From assembly GCA_936450465.1 (NCBI GenBank), contig OW388289.1:78480593-78544592 (forward strand): a DNA stretch of 64,000 nucleotides, in the 5' to 3' direction. The notes beneath the pieces were generated by a model, which did no database searches, was not told where the DNA came from, and saw nothing but the letters and a program-made list of their open reading frames with translations. Each line of letters opens with the position of its first letter. Position 1 is the first letter of the stretch. Positions 11,481-23,475 of this stretch are shown here, piece by piece. This DNA is from Gibbula magus (lineage: Eukaryota; Mollusca; Gastropoda; Trochida; Trochidae). Both the position numbers and the translations under genes were made by a program.

Positions 11481-13880
11481 AAGATATTTCGCCCTCATAA
11501 TTTCAAATTTGATGCATGTCAGTGAGGAAATGGTGTTTAAGATATTACGTCAGTGTATTTCAAGTGATTCGTTGTTAAAGGGGCTCCCCATTCATGGCTC
11601 CTCAATAAAAGGGGATTAATAAAAAGCTTTGAAGGAAGCATCTTGTGGACATATTTGTTTTAATAAGTGTTCTTAAACGATTGATCTCAACGGCAATGAC
11701 ACGACTATGACGATAATAATGAATGGACGCTCAAACGAATGTTCCCGTATCTTTCCTCAAACTTCTCCTGATAATTTTGTTCTGAAAGATTTCAGTGGAT
11801 CTTGTAATACTTCAGAGTACTTCTCAGGTGACAACAAGAACTTAAAAATTTCAATATTATTCACAATATAGTCTCATCGAAGCCCTATCTTAGTGATGAA
11901 ACTATCTTTATAAGTAATAACAAAGTTATCCGTAAGATTTCGTATTTATTGCCTTTGAAGAATATCGTATCACTTTCACTTTTATCATTTTGCTTTCAAT
12001 GATTTGTTTTTATGCGTGAATAAGAATTTATAATATATATCAAGTTTTAGCTGTATTCGTAAAGTTTGATATCCTAGAATTTGCAACATGACTTTTGTAG
12101 CATCTGTGAAAATAACAGTAAGGTCACTTTTGCAAATAAGAATTGTAGTATTCATATACAATATAATTTTGATAAAAAGGTTAAATTTAATAACATTTTA
12201 TTTCGTCAAGCATTTTTCTATGTTACTTTGTGTAATTCTTAAAATTATAAAACCAATACATATGCGTTTTAGAGAAATAAGTAAAACAGGTTTTAACGGT
12301 TATTTTTCAGGAAAAACGAAATTTGTTATCCGTTACAGCTCCTCGAGTCAATTAAAAAGTCGAGTAAACTAATCAAAACATGCATTATTATTATCATTAA
12401 GAATCCCTTTGTCCGGAAAATATAAACTAAGCCAACGAAGAGACAATTCCTGATGTTATAATTGTATTAAGCATATTGATTAATTGTACTTGTCGGTGAA
12501 ATCATATACAATGTATGAATTGAATTACTGTAAATCATTATTCATCAGTTTTACTTGACTTATACCTTTTGATTAAAGTGAGTATGTTGTGGTTCTTAAC
12601 CTCGCATATCTATATTTACATGTGCAGAAAGATAAACAATTGAATATTTATAGTTACTGAAAATTCATATTTTTATGTACCGGCATGACATTTGACGCAA
12701 AAATTAAGTCTTTAAAAATTCAAATTTCGGGATAAACACTGAAAAGATGTAATTGACAGCAGTCCATAATTTCATAGTTCAATATCATATTGAATCTGTA
12801 AGGAAAATTATTGAGATGCGTAGTATTATATGATTGGAACGTTCCTTAATCCACCAAGAACCACCTTAATGAATTATACATAAATTAATAAACTATTTGG
12901 GTAATCGCTTTTTAGAACTAAATTATAAAAATAATTTGATGAATTAACTTGAATCTTTGAAATTTAAACACCTACGACAGAGTAGTAGCGTGCACAAACT
13001 ATTCTCCTAACTTTTAAAACAAGAAAGAATAGCATAGTATGAAGAAGGCAAGAAATATCAGTGGTTTTAATTGGCTAATATATAATCAAAGCATATTTTT
13101 AAAACATTTTTTTTTGGAAATATGAAATTTCAATAAAATTGAATGTAAGTACATATACAAATATTCAAATTTAACTGTTTTACTCGTTCAAAATATGTAA
13201 CTTTCTATCTGAAAAAAAAAGTCCAAAGTAAATGATTAGCACATGTTGACATGTGAAGTTTTAATAATATTGTGATATACATTTACTTTTCACGAGAACT
13301 TCATTCGACTGGACCGTTGTTACATGTAGTCTAATTTTGCAATAAATTAGGCTATGATCAATTAACATCATTTGAAAAAATATTCATCGCACGAAACGAT
13401 TGCAGTATTTGATAAGAGTTGATGAACTTAACATTTACATTGCTACAAAGGCTAAACGGTAATGCCACAACTATGCGCTAAAGAATCGATAAAGCTAGGA
13501 AAAGCCAAAGGAAATAAAAACTTGAAGAACATTGATTTGAAAATTATTGCGATTATCCATGTGTTTATTTTCAGGAAAAACAGAGATTAATTATCAAGAA
13601 CCGGAAGAATGGAAGACGAAACAAAGCAACAAACAACATAATAGTCCGATCTGCCATTTACAAGCATCAAAGAAACAATTACGCTTATGCATTATGCGTT
13701 ATTACTGTTTTATTTAGCTACAAAAATAATCACTTGCATTTGTATCTTTGAGCCAGTGTAAAAATAGGAATTGTGGAGGTGATTGGTAGTATTTTATCTA
13801 CAATTACAACTGTGCATATAGTTTAAATGTAAATATGCGTCTCACTAAAGTATTATACTACATTGTTTATCAGTAAAATG
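11481..13880. other. AT-rich noncoding stretch, nothing recognised
   Basis: No supported gene. The 94-residue open frame at 12088-12372 is hydrophobic and AT-driven, without a motif. Confidence 0.4.
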
Positions 13881-13884
13881 TTGC

Positions 13885-13995
13885 ATTTAGTTGCAATTTA
13901 TTTTACCAATGCTTTTTCTAGTTGCAATATATTTCACTAATGTTTGTGTTAAGTTGCAAGATGTTTTACCAATTTGCGCCCTTAGTTTCGATGCG
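13885..13995. repeat. Degenerate 31-32-bp tandem repeat
   Basis: AGTTGCAA recurs at about 13889, 13920 and 13952 with matching TTTTACCAAT or TTTCACTAAT segments between, and a decayed fourth start near 13984. Three and a half diverged copies. Confidence 0.55.
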
Positions 13996-14694
13996 TTTTT
14001 AGGTTAGAACGCAAGTTTGATATGAAAGCTTTCAAGTTGTCGATATTCACTTGCACATATCATAAAGTTAAGAATTTGTTTCCTCTATCCCAGGCGAAAT
14101 ATTTATACTTGCCTTATAACTGAATTTGTTACAACAGTACTGAATTTGCTGCAACCTGCAACAGCAATCAATGCTATATGTTTTGTTATAATATCGTTAT
14201 TCTTGAATTTTTTTATGAAATCTATTTGAAAAAAATGTCTTTCAAAATTATTGTATTAATTTACTTTTAATTTAAAAACACACAAGGGAAACCTAGTTTC
14301 ATATATATAAAACAGATATAATAAAAATATAAATAATAAAGATTTCAAATATTTGTCAGTAAATTATGGAATTAAAAATAGGTAATGGCAAAATAAAATC
14401 CCTTTGAATATTACTCGATGTTTGTAATAGCAAAATTCAAATTAAGCATTTGTTTTTAAAAAATCCAATCAAATTTGCTTTCTCATATTAGAATTTGATA
14501 TGTTTATTATTTTCAATAAAAAAAAATCATGAGCATATTATTAAAACGTGTCAGATATCAACCAATGTAAATCTAAATGCGACGAATAACGTGATATGAA
14601 CAGGTTCAAAGTTGAGTTTTTAAACATTTATAATCTGTTACTTAAGTGACCGTCTCATGTTAGAAATAGAGTGATCCAATTTACTGTATTAAAA

Positions 14695-14870
14695 CAGAGT
14701 TGCCCCCGCCTGAACGTTCAGCCAACTCGCTCCACTCGAGAGCACTTCCAGTCTGACACCTGTCAATCAAACGGGTTGTCGATAACAAACGCATGAAATA
14801 TTCACTGCCGCAGACAAGCCTTGTCTATTAAGGTTATATTTGCTTTCATAGCTCCCATGATGTTTACGTG
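14695..14870. promoter_or_regulatory. GC-elevated island with PBX-MEIS composite site
   Basis: A short, more complex block in very AT-rich surroundings, about 2.9 kb from the FoxQ2 stop codon on its 3' side. It contains CTGTCAATCA (14760-14769), the reverse complement of the canonical PBX-MEIS/PREP decamer TGATTGACAG. Candidate enhancer; function is inferred. Confidence 0.35.
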
Positions 14871-17405
14871 CTAACAAGAATATCAGAAATATGGAAAAGT
14901 GTTGAAAGTTGCTATCATTATACTTGCTAACGAGAACATTTTAAAAAGATGAAATTATTGACACTAAATATTATTGATCCTCATATGTGTAACGAAGTTA
15001 TAATAAAAAATTAAATGCAATCAAGTTATTAATAAATACATGTTGATATATTTTTAAAAGAAATATCGTACGATTTTAAAAATGATTAATAATTTCATAT
15101 GATAATTAATAATTTTGAAATATATTGTATCGTTATTTCGTTCAACTGACTAGTTGATTTAATGTTTTAATAATATATTCTAAAATTGATTATGCATTAC
15201 AACCTTTACAGTTAAGTACTCCTTGAGTTTTAAGTGTTAATATTTCTAATAAGTCTTAAACAATAATAATGTATCAAAATGGTATTATATAGCTTAGTGT
15301 CAAACCAAACGGGATGCTAAATATATAAAAGTTTTCCTCCCGTAAGAATATGTTTTGAAAATGTAAAACCTTTAACACGTTGTCATTAAATATACAGATA
15401 ATGAAGAGTTCTCTGTGCCAAACTACATTATGTTCACTCCAGAATTAAATGATTACACTTTTAGAAGAAGAAGAGGGAAAACATTATTTTCTTTGCAGCA
15501 GTGAATTTATCCAAAAACAAATGTGCGAGTGTGTTTATTATCAACCGTTTCTTAATTAATGAAAATCATTTTCCACGAAACCAAAATAATTAATATGATC
15601 TTTTAAACATGAGTGATAAGCAAAACTATTAAATAATATGAAAGATCAAATAAAATGGTTCAATGAATGTTTTTCAAAGGTCGTATTAGTATTCGGATAT
15701 TTTCAAAATTGATAATTATCCCTTAAACAGATAATAATAATTTATTTATGATTTAATTATCAATAGTAAAATTCATTGACTTTATTCATGATCAATTAAA
15801 TAAAAATGAGTGTATTTTAACAATTAAAATAAGTTACCTATCATTTTTAAGTCAATATTTTACTGCGAATAAATGTATCAAAACAGTGAAAAAAATGTAG
15901 TCTGAATGAGATAGCTTGCAATATTCCCTTCTTTTCAGAACACAAGATTTAAGTAAATATTGACAAATCACATAAAACCGTAAAACCTGGTGTAAGAAAG
16001 TTTTACACGCTAATTCTCTAACAACACTCTAAAAGATTATTATAAGTAATCTCCATCATTAACATAAGATGATTATATTGATTGCTTACACACATACGTG
16101 TATAAGTTCGTGTTTCTATGACTATGAATGATATACCACCATGTTGATTTTATACAAATAATACCCGCGCACTCATTCAAGGTCAACTGAGATTCATTTT
16201 TAAAATTAAAATCTGAAAACTAAAACACGTTGAAAAGGATAACAGAATTTAATAATGCATTTCAAGTATATAAGACTGATCAAAAGAAATAATTTTGAAA
16301 ATATTATATATGCTATTTCAATACAATATAATTTTCTCACAAAATTGCTTTATTACTGAAATAACATGAGAGCGGTTTCAAATTACAAAATGTTGGTCTT
16401 TTGTAAACGTTTAACACGTCTCCATCAATATCTCATTTTATGAGACATTTCAAATTTATCGAGTAATGAGAGACGACAGACCTGGCACTGTAAAAACGAT
16501 CCTGTCCACCGAAAGACATTCGTGATTTCAACTCCTTTATACAGTGATATAGCGACAGACGGATGGAGTTTATTTAAGCAGATAAAAGCGTTTTATTTAA
16601 TTTACAAAGACGTATTTTACAAAACCTTTTATAAAATTGCTAAACGGTGTATAATTTCTTATAATTATTTTTTATCGGTTTGACACTACTGTTTGGTATT
16701 CGAATATATGTAAAATTGTATAATAACACATGTCTTGATAATATTCATGCACAGACATTAGATGTTGGTGAATATGTGTATGAAATCTTTGGGCTATGAA
16801 TCATTATGAATCAACTTTATTTTGATTAACGTTTCAGAACTATCATTGTGAGTCATATTTTATTTAAATTATCTAAATAATCATTACTATATGCATATCA
16901 AAATGATTATTAAAAAATAATTTGGAGCCTTAACATTATTTTGCTTTTCGACATATATGTTCGTTAATCAAAATAAACTAACTAAAATAAATAGTATGAT
17001 TAATTCATATAAAAAAGGACAAAAATATAAAATACACTTACATTATAATTTATTTTCATCGGTAAAGACGAACATACACCCGTTCTTGTGAATAAAATTG
17101 TACAAAGTCTGTCACAAATGCGGTTATAGCGCTAACATTCTGTTTCTAAATGCAACATAAATGACATCCCTACCTGCAGAGAATGTCCTATGAAAGTGAC
17201 GAAACAGAACTGAGGTCCTACATGAGGACATGTCCTAGTCCACAAACACAGAGCGGTCCTAGCGACACACCAACACAAGCTGGCGTCATTGCACATGTCT
17301 TTGGCATTAACATTGAGGCGATCTGGTTGTTCATGTTACGATTTCTGGAAGATTCCGTCTCTCAGATGGTTTTATCTCAGTCAGCTTCAAACATGCAGTA
17401 GCACT
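14871..17405. other. AT-rich noncoding stretch 3' of FoxQ2
   Basis: Very AT-rich. The one non-AT feature is near 17170-17400, where GGACATGTCC (17226-17235) matches a p53-family half-site. The plus-strand open frame at 17183-17401 has no recognisable domain and is not called. Confidence 0.4.
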
Positions 17406-17753
17406 TTTATTGCTTGTCTCGCAGAACATGATACAAAGTAGATTTAAAATTGGATTAAAGTCTTCCTAAATCGTTCGTATTTGGCTGTGAAACATTGGCG
17501 TAAATTAAAATTTTGGGAGACAGATATCGTCCATTTTTAGCATGGATGTTACAAATTATTTGTGGAATATCGTGCAGCGTGTGTCCTATAGTGTGATGAA
17601 GATGAGGAGTTTCACATGTCCTGAGAGCAGTGTCACATGTCCTCAGACCACACCGACGTCTTGGCGCTGCTAATCTTACAGAAACACGAGCCTAGGGTAG
17701 CAGGACACCCGCGTCTCTCACTGTCTCTCATCACAGACGCATAATGCTGCTGT
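17406..17753 (-). other. FoxQ2 3' untranslated region with polyadenylation signal
   Basis: Downstream of the FoxQ2 stop, the first canonical AATAAA on the minus strand that I found is at 17406-17411 (tttatt on plus), giving a 3' UTR of about 350 bases. The region includes two direct copies of a gtcacatgtcct segment 21 bases apart (17614-17643). Confidence 0.4.
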
Positions 17754-19091
17754 CTATCTTCTGTCCACCTCGGGAGTTTTGCTAGCCGGAGCTGACCCCA
17801 GCCCATAGACGGCCTCCCTCCACTTGCTGGCAGCCTCGGGGGTGAGTGATGTACCAGGTAGGACCACCGGGTAGGAGGAACTGAACATGGGGTAGATGTA
17901 CGTTGTGTACGTGTCCCACCCGGCCGCCGAGGTGGCGTGGAAAGCGCTCTGTCGGGATCGTCCCAGATTGAGGGGCCATGGAAGTCCTTCGGGTCTCTTA
18001 CTGACTGTATCTGGACTGGGGGTCTTATCCGACCCGTCCACACTACGACACGGGGAGGGAGGGGAACTGGTATAGGTGGCCGGGACAGACGACGTCTCAC
18101 ACCGTAAACTGGCCGCACCATCAGAATGTTCGCCCATACCCTGGTCCTCACTGTCCGTATTACAAATGTCCAGTGTCTCCCCGTCTGATACAATGTCTAT
18201 ATGGGCGTCACTTTCATGTGATACTTCGGGTATGGGTCGGGGTAATGCTTGAAATTGGGGTCGAGGTCTGATTTCAGGGGCCAGGAGACTTTCCACATCA
18301 AACAGTCTTTTCTTTACAGGTTGGGGTGCGATGGGTACAGGGGGATCTCTCCGTCTCTCCACATCCTCCTCTGTCTCTTGATTCACGTCTTTCATATCCT
18401 GCCCTGTTGGTTTCGTCTCCCCGTCTCTTTCCTCCTCCTTCTCTCCCCACGTGGACTGGGGGGTGGGGGACGGACTGGGACTGTCTTCATCATCAGGGAC
18501 CGCCAGACCCATGTGTTTCCGCACTTTACGCTGTGCACGACGTCGTCTGAAGTCTCCCCTCTCGAAGTCAGCGACATTAGCGGGGTGAACAGCCCAGTAG
18601 TGTCCCTTACCGTTAGCACTGCGTCCCGACTTGATGAAGCAGTCGTTGAGAGAGAGATTGTGTCGTATACTGTTCCTCCATCCTGGCCCTCTGGTGCGGA
18701 AGTAAGCGTAATTGTCCAAGATGTACTGGTAAATGTCACTGAGCACAAGCTTCTTATCCTTGGAACTAAGAATGCCCATGGCAATGAGGCCGATATAACT
18801 TTGACTTGGTTTGGGTTCCTCCTGTATGTACCTGGCTCTCAGATCGTGCTTGTACAAGTACGCCTGTGTGTAGGGGTCGGTCAGATGTCCATGGTAGGGA
18901 CTCAGTCCCAGAGGAGACGGGTAGCCTCTGATTCCATACTGCAGTCTGGTATTGTAGTCGCAGAGTTGGGATCTCTGGAAGTCGAGGCCGGGTAGATGGG
19001 TGACCCCGGCCGGTGAGAATGGGAAGTAGGGTGTCGGGGTGGGTATCTTCAGTCCGTAGGGGACGAGCGTGCTGGGGTTGCTGTTACACAT
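17754..19091 (-). CDS. foxQ2: Forkhead transcription factor FoxQ2, single exon
   Basis: The 445-residue protein is a nuclear DNA-binding regulator. The forkhead domain covers about residues 93-187: it opens with PKPSQSYIGLIAM, has recognition helix WRNSIRHNLSLNDCF (138-152), wing segment GKGHYWAVHP (161-170), and ends in a basic stretch FRRRRAQRKVRKH (181-193) that can serve as nuclear localisation signal. LVLSDIYQYILDNY and ANGKGHYW followed by FRRRRAQR are typical of FoxQ2 rather than other Fox classes. After the domain lies FDVESLL (264-270), an eh1-like motif of the kind that recruits Groucho/TLE, then a Ser/Pro/acidic tail ending in an aromatic-rich stretch. The start is firm: ATG at 19091 has G at -3, and an in-frame TGA (plus 19143-19145) lies 18 codons upstream with no other ATG between. 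No intron is needed. In studied bilaterians FoxQ2 acts in anterior neuroectoderm and the apical organ; that role here is inferred from the family. Confidence 0.95.
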   Translation of the reverse strand: MCNSNPSTLVPYGLKIPTPTPYFPFSPAGVTHLPGLDFQRSQLCDYNTRLQYGIRGYPSPLGLSPYHGHLTDPYTQAYLYKHDLRARYIQEEPKPSQSYIGLIAMGILSSKDKKLVLSDIYQYILDNYAYFRTRGPGWRNSIRHNLSLNDCFIKSGRSANGKGHYWAVHPANVADFERGDFRRRRAQRKVRKHMGLAVPDDEDSPSPSPTPQSTWGEKEEERDGETKPTGQDMKDVNQETEEDVERRRDPPVPIAPQPVKKRLFDVESLLAPEIRPRPQFQALPRPIPEVSHESDAHIDIVSDGETLDICNTDSEDQGMGEHSDGAASLRCETSSVPATYTSSPPSPCRSVDGSDKTPSPDTVSKRPEGLPWPLNLGRSRQSAFHATSAAGWDTYTTYIYPMFSSSYPVVLPGTSLTPEAASKWREAVYGLGSAPASKTPEVDRR

Positions 19092-19540
19092 GACGGTGAG
19101 CTCTGCACACTCACACGATCGCTTATTGCTTCTAACGTTTTCTCAATGTTAGTACACTGCTTATAAACTTCATGAAAGCGTTAAATAATTTGCCTCGTCA
19201 GTTTCCCACATTTGCTACCTTAGCCCCACCCCCTTTATTGATATTCATGCGCACATCATCAGCAAGCGCTGAGAGGGCCTATCAGAGCGAGGCGCTCTCT
19301 CATTGGTCGATGATGCGGAACCGTATGCTAATGAGCTCACGAGTAGACGACGGCTCCCGTACAGCGGTTTGTTGGAAATCTGGCTGAGATTGTTACAAAG
19401 GACGATGATACAAGCAAACTGTTACCAGGCCGCCCGAGTGAAGCGCTCCACACTGTTAGACAACTATTTTCCCAACACCTCTCGTAGTCGGAGATGTTTG
19501 TTACACCATCCATTGTTATACCTGATCCATCAAAAACTGG
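19092..19540 (-). promoter_or_regulatory. FoxQ2 promoter and proximal upstream region
   Basis: This stretch directly upstream of the FoxQ2 start is richer in GC and CpG than the flanks. On the minus strand a TATA-like GTTTATAAG lies at 19160-19168, about 70 bases before the ATG, which would allow a short leader. Further upstream are a GC-box-like run (19223-19233), an inverted CCAAT (ATTGG, 19312-19316), an octamer-like ATGCTAAT (19325-19332), a SOX-like ATTGTT next to a TCF-like ACAAAG (19389-19400) and a forkhead core TGTTTGT (19495-19501). Motifs are seen by eye; their use is inferred. Confidence 0.5.
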
Positions 19541-19978
19541 GAAATGTCCAATCTTTGTTTTTATTTTTGGTTTTTGTTCTTAGAATGTTTTTAATTACTT
19601 GATATTTATTTGGGTTTATTTTTTGGTACATATTTTTTTCTGCTAATTAACAAAGGAAACTTCCTTATTTAGAACGTCAGCAAAGCACACATCATAACGT
19701 TCACAAATATTGAGGTTAGAATACTTATACTTATCAGTTATAAAATATTATAAACAATTCATGTTTTTAAATAAAAAATCCCCAAATACATATTTCAGTT
19801 CAATCAGTTTTAATAGCATTCCCAATAAAGTATTTTCTTATTCCCTATTGAGAACACTTAATTACAACCTTCAATTTTTAAAAATATTATCAATACTATA
19901 CAATTTATTCGATGTTCCTGATATAACATCTACTTTCATTAAAAGCGACAAATGATCGGGAATCGAAAATTCAAGTTG
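19541..19978. other. AT-rich spacer upstream of FoxQ2
   Basis: Only AT-rich open frames without motifs; nothing called. Confidence 0.4.
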
Positions 19979-20480
19979 TTAAATTAAAAAAAAATCCCAA
20001 GTGTACCACTCAAAGGGTGGGAAGGTAAAGTTGATAGTTAGCGAGAGGAAATCAGGGCTGGAGAATCTCACTATCTTAGCAGGCCTGTCAGGTATCCCCC
20101 GTGAAGACCCGTTTTGTTTTGATTGCCTCTTCAAATCCCCACCCTGGTGCGGTTTTATTACAAAAGAAAAAATCCATTTTGTTCTACATGGTTTAATTAC
20201 TACCAGTCTGTTTGGCACGGTTGTCTGTTCCTGGCCTGGTGTAGTACCCTCACTGTCATCTTGAGGGTCGGGACTCGTCACAGGGTCGGGGGACAAGACG
20301 GCGGGGAGGTGGGGTAGCACCTGTGTACCTTTTGTTACTCACCCACCCCCTCCCCTCACCCCGACTAGCGAGCCAGTGAAAGCCTCATACGCGGATGCGT
20401 TTTGTTTCCACGTCGAGGTACCTCTGATTTCGATTAAGATATGTATAAATTTACCCGCGATCATTTAAGCGGAGACTCGC
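19979..20480. promoter_or_regulatory. GC-rich block about 0.9-1.4 kb upstream of FoxQ2
   Basis: The block contains a C-rich run (about 20340-20362) and a 113-codon minus-strand open frame beginning at a TTG rather than ATG, Pro/Asp-rich at its start. I see no domain and no splice route into FoxQ2, whose own start is fixed by an upstream stop. A distal promoter or enhancer is the more likely reading; an unidentified exon is possible. Confidence 0.25.
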
Positions 20481-21534
20481 CTATTGCCTTTGGATATTTT
20501 TCTTCTGTCATGTTCGGCACTCTCAACAAGAATGCTATCCACTCATAGTGTTTGTTACAATGTTAAGATGTTATCGTGCCTCTATAGATGGCCATATGTA
20601 GCTGTCAGGAGATGATTAATAGCATATAATGGGCGCCGACAATAGGGATAGTTCTAACCAGGAAATCGCCTAGTATTTTTAACAATGTTTTCATAATAAT
20701 GTTAATGCTCTTTTGTTTAAAAATATCCCAAAATCACTTAGAAACACACACACATAATGGTTCATACATATTGTTACCTGGTTTCACAACCTACCTGTAA
20801 ACATAATATATTATCTTGACAACTTGATCATCGGTCATAGTTATTACGTATAAAGTATTTAATATTACTACATATTTGATGATATGTTAACTTACGTACA
20901 TCTTACACATTCAAATGTATTCCTGATTTGTTTTAAAGGTATTCTATATAATAGAAAATGTTGTTTAAAAGAATATTTTTGTGTATATATAAATTACAAT
21001 GAAATACACAAAGGGGTCAAAAGGTCAAATACGCACATTCTCATAACCGTTAACAAAAAAAGGATTATCTTATTATTTCGATTCTTGAGAAGTTGAAAAA
21101 ACTCGCAAGAAAAAACCAAAGTGTCTACATTTCTGTTTAAATGGTGTTAAGACAATTTGTCTGTCTTCGCAGACAAAAAATCCGTACTTCTGACCTTTAC
21201 AGTTGATACAATCACATTTGAAGTACTTTGTGAAATGGAGAAATTATCAGTTTCAAATAAAACTGAAGTTTTTTTTTATATAGAAAACATACGTTTAAGA
21301 TTATAAAGCGAAGCAAATTAACAAATGACAAATTTTTCGTTTCGAAACTTTATTGTTAAAGTATAATTTGAATCGTTCAATATCTATAGTACAAACTTGT
21401 TTTATCAAAATATATGAATGACATAAATCGCTGTGACGATAAGTAATTTTTTAATATGTTATTTCGTTTCAAACAAGCACAACGTACATCGTGATTAACG
21501 CGCACCCCTAAATGTGATGTCTTTAGATAGTGAT
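20481..21534. other. AT-rich noncoding stretch, nothing recognised
   Basis: Read on both strands; no motif, RNA gene or repeat of note until the CA microsatellite. Confidence 0.4.
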
Positions 21535-21566
21535 GACACACACATACACACACACACGCACACACC
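21535..21566. repeat. (CA)n microsatellite
   Basis: Interrupted CA dinucleotide run with cata and cgca interruptions. Confidence 0.9.
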
Positions 21567-21746
21567 AATATCCCAGCACATGTTCTCATTCAAACACCAC
21601 ATAAAATAATACTATTACTTTTATAACAAACCTATTAGATGTATTTTTTCTTGCCTACCACTCGACTTATGACGAGAGCACCGTCGATATCACATATGTT
21701 CGAGACTATGAGGCTGACAGCCATAATATTGAAACAGAAAGAATGA

Positions 21747-21914
21747 AGTCTTCAGTGAATATAGTTAATTTCGTTTAATTTCGGCATCTTCGTTTACAGT
21801 TTGCGAACCGACCACCGATCCTTGCGCGGGATAATAATATATTGTTTGAGTTGTAATAGGAAACAACTTTCTATTGCCATTGTCACTACCTCCATGGCAC
21901 TACTACTACTGCTG

Positions 21915-21946
<32 letters not shown>

Positions 21947-21968
21947 GCTGCTACTACTACTACTGCTG

Positions 21969-22018
<50 letters not shown>

Positions 22019-23269
22019 GCTGCTACTACTGTTGCTGCTTCTTCTACTGCTACTTCTACTACAACTACTACTACTGCTGCTGCTACTACAACAACTACTA
22101 CTACTACTACTACTACTGCTGCTTCAGCTACTACTACTACTACTACTACTACTGCTGCTGCTACTACAACAACTACTACTACTACTTCAGCTACTAGTAC
22201 TACTACTGCTGCTGCTACTACAACAACTACTACTACTACTGCTGCTTCAGCTACTACTACTACTACTACTGCTGCTGCTACTACAACAACTACTACTACT
22301 ACTTCAGCTACTAGTACTACTACTGCTGCTGCTACTACAACAACTACTACTACTACTGCTGCTTCAGCTACTACTACTACTGCTGCTGCTACTACAACAA
22401 CTACTACTACTGCTGCTGCTACTACAACAACTACTATTACTACTACTGCTGCTTCAGCTACTACTACTACTACTACTACTGCTGCTGCTGATAGTAAAAC
22501 AACAACAACAACAACTACTGCTGCTACTACTGTTGCTGCTTCTTCTACTGCTACTTCTACTACAACTACTACTACTGCTGCTGCTACTACAACAACTACT
22601 ACTACTACTACTACTGCTGCTTCAGCTACTACTACTACTACTACTACTGCTGCTGCTACTACAACAACTACTACTACTACTACTACTGCTGCTTCAGCTA
22701 CTACTACTACTACTACTACTACTGCTGCTGCTACTACAACAACTACTACTACTACTTCAGCTACTAGTACTACTACTGCTGCTGCTGCTACAACAACTAC
22801 TACTACTACTACTGCTGCTTCAGCTACTACTACTACTGCTGCTACTACAACAACTACTACTACTGCTGCTGCTACTACAACAACTACTATTACTACTACT
22901 GCTGCTTCAGCTACTACTACTACTACTACTACTGCTGCTGCTGATAGTAAAACAACAACAACAACAACTACTACTACTACTACTGCTGCTGTTGCTAATC
23001 ACTGTTGCTACTCATAATGTTAGGAGATATTCTAAAATAAGAATATGTCTAAAACCCTATGTATATGTTTCTGCTTACTACCACTATTGTTAAACTCGAA
23101 CACGTGAAATGAGTAACCGTCGTATATCTACTAATTTAACATTTTAAAAATATGAAATATGACAGTTCTACATTGGTATAGAATCCACACTGTAACAAAT
23201 AATTTATCATTAGCCTGATCAACAATGTTTCATTATGCCATATAGAAGCTTTTCACACTCGTAGCGCGT
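21747..23269. repeat. Tandem segmental duplication, copy A (long array)
   Basis: Copy A starts at agtcttcagtgaatatag and ends at cactcgtagcgc. It has a roughly 150-base left flank, a CTA/CTG array and a roughly 270-base right flank. The same flanks recur in copy B directly downstream. By eye the right flanks look identical, and the left flanks differ at one position just after an ATG (atggcac versus atgacac). Confidence 0.95.
21898..22996. repeat. CTA/CTG trinucleotide array A, about 1.1 kb
   Basis: Imperfect CTA and CTG runs are broken by conserved interruptions (cttcag, ctagta, acaacaac, gatagtaaaac). On plus it reads as poly-Leu with Gln; the open frame of 430 codons begins at TTG (21801), so its first methionine is ATG at 21894. 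A block from gttgctgcttcttct to gatagtaaaac occurs twice (22031 and 22532, offset 501), so array A has an internal duplication that array B lacks. I regard the frame as array-driven, not a protein gene. Confidence 0.9.
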
Positions 23270-23437
23270 AGTCTTCAGTGAATATAGTTAATTTCGTTTA
23301 ATTTCGGCATCTTCGTTTACAGTTTGCGAACCGACCACCGATCCTTGCGCGGGATAATAATATATTGTTTGAGTTGTAATAGGAAACAACTTTCTATTGC
23401 CATTGTCACTACCTCCATGACACTACTACTACTGCTG

Positions 23438-23475
<38 letters not shown>

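Noticed and set aside
17183..17401. 72-codon plus-strand frame near the FoxQ2 3' end
   Set aside because: No domain, no splice context, and it sits in the likely 3' flank of FoxQ2.
17633..18193. 186-codon minus-strand frame overlapping the FoxQ2 C-terminus
   Set aside because: It is the +1 shadow of the GC-rich FoxQ2 end; the FoxQ2 frame has the forkhead domain and a proper stop.
18249..18995. 248-codon plus-strand open frame
   Set aside because: It lies entirely inside FoxQ2 on the opposite strand and is a shadow of that conserved coding sequence.
21801..23093. 430-codon Leu-rich open frame
   Set aside because: It starts at TTG and is generated by the CTA/CTG array. The duplicate at 23324-24031 differs in length by whole repeat blocks, as expected for a microsatellite rather than a protein.
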